Shown: positions 61,171 through 64,000 of the stretch, piece after piece
How the letters are laid out: the number at the start of each line of letters is the position of its first letter
Numbering within the stretch: position 1 is the first letter of the stretch
Assembly: GCF_000004075.3 (NCBI RefSeq)
Contig: NC_026657.2
Span: 2,294,001-2,358,000 of the forward strand
DNA: 64,000 nucleotides
DNA from: Cucumis sativus
Taxonomy: Eukaryota > Streptophyta > Magnoliopsida > Cucurbitales > Cucurbitaceae
Direction of reading: 5' to 3'
Translations under genes and position numbers: made by a program
The notes under the pieces: model-generated
Told to the model about the DNA's origin: nothing
The model's database searches: none
The model's input: only the letters and a program-made list of their open reading frames with translations

Positions 61171-61299
61171 AAGCATCATAGTTGGAAATAAAGAACTGCC
61201 TAAGATTGCTAGAGATCAAATGGAAGGTTATTTTTCATTGGCTACCCTCAAGATCAAGACAAGACCTTTGTAATAGGGGCACCTTTAAATCTTTTTTTG

Positions 61300-62220
61300 A
61301 ATTGGATGATATCTTCATAACCATATGTATTCTTTTTTGCCGCAATAAAAATGGATTGTTGGCTTTCATTTTTTTTTTTTCCAAAATGTTCTTTTTGGTC
61401 ATCATGAAAAAAAATGATATTAATGAAGACTTTAGAAATGAAATCAACACGAAGGTTTGATTTCGTTTTTTCATCTCTTAACTATGAGGAGATGAATTAA
61501 AATATGTTGTGTCCCGAGATGTTGAAATAGAAAACAAGGGAATTGTTGAGCAAGTGAGCCAAAATCTTTAAGTGATTATGTTGCAAGATATATGATTCTC
61601 AACGATGTTAGTAGAAAAATGGATTATTAGGAGTTTTTCTATTTTTATCAAACACCATTTGGGGGCGGTCTTCCTTTATTTTAATACATAAGGTGAAACT
61701 GGCTTTATCTATCGAAGTCCAAGTGTCATCCATTTGAGTAAGACTATGCAAAATACAAGACGTTTGTCATCGTTATTTGTAGGAGAGAGCCAATTTCGAA
61801 GAAAATTCCCTCGCTTTAGAGACTATAAGAGCGTTTAAAGTTCATCACTTATGAAGAGTTTAAAGTTTGAGGAAAGACTTTAAGATCAAGATCTAAGTTG
61901 CGTGATCACTGTTTTTTATCGACCTACTTATTACCATTGGTCTCAAAGACTAGAGATGGTGTTTTATTTGGTAAATAATCTCTATGAAGATTTTCAAAGC
62001 AAATTAGCAGCTAGATTACAACTTAAGTTCATGATGCCTAATTGTCAGTTTTTGTGGAAACGTAAACCACTTATTTTGTATACTCTAACTTGTTTTCTTC
62101 TTTTAAAAAGAATCTAGAATATATTTGAAAAAAGAAAACTATTAAAATAAGCATGTTTCAGTAAGCATATACATGCGTACAAGCTTTCATGAATGACATT
62201 TACCAATTTGATTTTATCTG
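61300..62220. other. Possible continuation of the retroelement, unrecognised
   Basis: Sequence composition is like that of the gag region rather than the AT-rich surroundings, but I could not identify protease, reverse transcriptase or integrase motifs. It may be a deeply decayed internal domain. Confidence 0.3.
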
Positions 62221-62221
62221 T

Positions 62222-62583
62222 GATGGCGCTTGTTTATCCCTGACCTCCAGCTTATTTATTCTTTTGTCATGAGACACTGGTTTTATCATTGACCCTTGAA
62301 ACCGTGTTCTTGTGATGATGCTTGTTCTATCCCTAGCCTCCAGTTTATTTATTCTTCTGTCATGAGACACTTGTTTTATCTCTGGCCCTTGACACCATGT
62401 TGCTACGATGACGCTTGTTTTATCCTTGGGCTCCAACTTATTTATTCTTTTGTCATGAGGTGCTTGTTTTATCCCTAGCCCTAAACACTGTATGATTGAG
62501 ATGACGTTTATTTTATCCCTGACCTCCAGCTTATTTATCCTTTGTCATTAGACACTTGTCTTATCAATGGTCCTTGACGCCAA
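62222..62583. repeat. 93-bp tandem repeat, about 3.9 copies
   Basis: Units begin GATG(A/G)(C/T)G(C/T)TT at 62222, 62314, 62407 and 62500. Each contains CTTGTTTTATCCCT..CCTCCA, TTATTTATTCTTTTGTCATG and a second CTTGTTTTATC half-way along, so there is also a weaker half-unit period of about 46 bp. Units have diverged by point changes and small indels. Possibly the tandem-repeat region that many plant gypsy elements carry near the 3' LTR. Confidence 0.88.
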
Positions 62584-64000
62584 TACTTTATCTAAAATAT
62601 CTTAGTTTAATGAGCATATTTATCATTTAAAAATAATAAATTAATTTATTTATAAAAAATCTTTTGATATCACATTTATCTTATTTGTACTATTTTAGTA
62701 AAAAAAAAATTTATTTGTTTTAAATAAAATCTTCTAATATCACTTTCGACTTATTTATATCATTTTAGGACAAAAAGAAAATCAATTTTAAACAATTATC
62801 TTTTAATATCCATTTGATTTATTAATTTTTCACAAAATCTCAAAATGTCTCATTTAATTTACTTTATTTATTTTAAGAAAATGAAAATTTATTTTATTCA
62901 TGTTATATCCAATTTTAATTTTATTCTTATTATTTTTTCTAATTATTGGTACACCGTCTATAAATAGGGACCTTTGTCATTTGAAAATAGGGGAACTAGA
63001 CTTTCTTAGAAAAAAATTCTTTAGAGAATCTCCGCGAATTTGAAGAAAATTTATGCAAAAGGTGAATTTTATATTCATTTCATTATGTGTCTTTACTTTT
63101 TTTTTTTCGCTCTTTAACAAATCGATCAAGTCCCATGTTGAAATAAAATTAGTTGGAGGTTGCATTCGAATTTACTTCCAATGATCTGAACCTCATACAA
63201 CAAGTAATCTTCTTTGGGATTCAAATTCTTATTTTTCTTTTCTTCTCTTTTTTTAAAAGATAAAGAGAAAGAAAAGATGTATAAGGAAAATTTTGTTAAT
63301 TTTCTCGTCACTTTTTTCTTTTTATCAATTTTTAAAAAAATTTCTTTGGCCTTTTTCTTCTCTCAAAAAATTAGGGAAAAAACAAAGATATAAGAAAAAC
63401 ATTTGTTTTTTTTTATTTATCGTTATTTCATTATTTTTTTTTTAAATCCATGACCTTGATTTTCTTTTCTCTAAAATATAGAGAGAAACAATGAAAAATA
63501 GATGAATTTTTTTCATTATTATTGTTATTACTATTATCATTTTTGTTTTTATTATTGCTATTTCTTTTTTTTATAATTATTTTTTACTATTATTGTTTTT
63601 GCCTTTTTACTTATTATTGTCATTATTATTATTAATTATAATAATAATAATTATTATCATTCTTATTATTTTTATCATTAATGTTTTTTATTTTTTTATC
63701 CGCGGCAGCCACCCTCTCCTATTTTCTTTTCTTTTCTTTTTCTTTCCTTTCTCATTCTTTCTTTCTTTATACTTTTCTTCTTCTTTTCCTTTTTTTCTCC
63801 TTATTTTATTTATTGATATTATGTTTAATTTTTTTACTTATTCACGTTACTATCATAATAATTATTTTTATATACACTTAAATGCAATTCTTTGTATTTA
63901 GAATATTTAATATTAATCCTTTCAAATATTTTTTTTATGTTTTAAAATAAAAATTCTTTTTTTAACCATCTAGCAAATTTGTCTTTAATCTTGTAAATTT
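62584..64000. other. AT/T-rich tail of the window
   Basis: No gene seen. A TATA-like TCTATAAATAGGGAC at about 62957-62971 followed by a GAGAATCTCCGCGAA-containing leader could be another LTR promoter. From 63400 on the sequence is pyrimidine and ATT/TTA microsatellite-like; open frames there encode only Phe/Ile/Leu/Tyr runs. Confidence 0.4.

Larger units (their letters stand above)
59200..61290 (+). mobile_element. Ty3/gypsy LTR retrotransposon remnant: LTR 3' part, PBS-like site and gag region
   Basis: Order on the plus strand: LTR TATA at 59264, leader, then a primer-binding-like segment ATTGGCACGTTTAGTGGGAC at 59617-59636, then a decayed gag. Such a TTGGC..GTGGGA layout follows the 5' LTR in many plant gypsy elements. 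The LTR left border is uncertain (a TGTTGAATAAG at about 58960 is one candidate). Reverse transcriptase, integrase and a matching 3' LTR were not recognised downstream, so the copy is truncated or heavily rearranged. Confidence 0.65.

Noticed and set aside
63593..63901. Hydrophobic 102-codon frame that could be a membrane protein
   Set aside because: It is translated from T-rich low-complexity and TTA/ATT repeat DNA with no family resemblance.

Overview
This is a plant nuclear window, very AT-rich, with spliceosomal GT..AG introns, a cytosolic tRNA gene and dense transposon debris. The Ty3/gypsy gag remnant and the dispersed fold-back repeats look like those I know from Cucurbitaceae, so a cucumber or melon relative is my best guess. 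That placement rests on memory, not on a search.

Layout. From 2.5 to 18.4 kb there are three minus-strand multi-exon genes. The first is a stand-alone YbaK/ProRS-associated-domain protein (5 coding exons, 224 aa). The second is a mitochondrial GAMETE CELL DEFECTIVE 1-like protein (3 coding exons plus a 5'UTR exon, 383 aa). The third is an intact TPS-a type sesquiterpene synthase (7 exons, 553 aa) with RR-x8-W, RDR, DDxxD and NSE motifs all present. From 23.7 to 27.3 kb a plus-strand 4-exon gene encodes the NDUFB8-like subunit of mitochondrial complex I; its last intron is 3.1 kb and full of repeat debris. From 33.8 to 56 kb three intronless hybrid proline-rich protein genes (HyPRP, 8-cysteine motif) lie far apart, two on plus and one on minus, each with a different low-complexity linker. 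A tRNA-Ser(GCU) gene lies just after the second HyPRP.

The rest is intergenic DNA: a family of small fold-back elements carrying ATAGCAAAA ends, four LINE 3'-end fragments (one with a decayed zf-RVT coding end), a candidate solo LTR, a CACTA-like fragment, a decayed gypsy gag (59.2-61.2 kb), a 93-bp tandem array (62.2-62.6 kb), a (TTA)n/(AAT)n microsatellite and a run of AAACGATCGT-type short repeats.

All splice models were built by eye from GT/AG sites, reading-frame continuity and family knowledge. Each coding total is a whole number of codons. The protein-coding genes do not form a pathway: two are mitochondrial, one is probably an aminoacyl-tRNA editing factor, one is specialised metabolism, and three are cell-wall/secreted proteins. 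I found no convincing new biological system. The best leads are the repeat families and the TPS gene with a fold-back element in its first intron.
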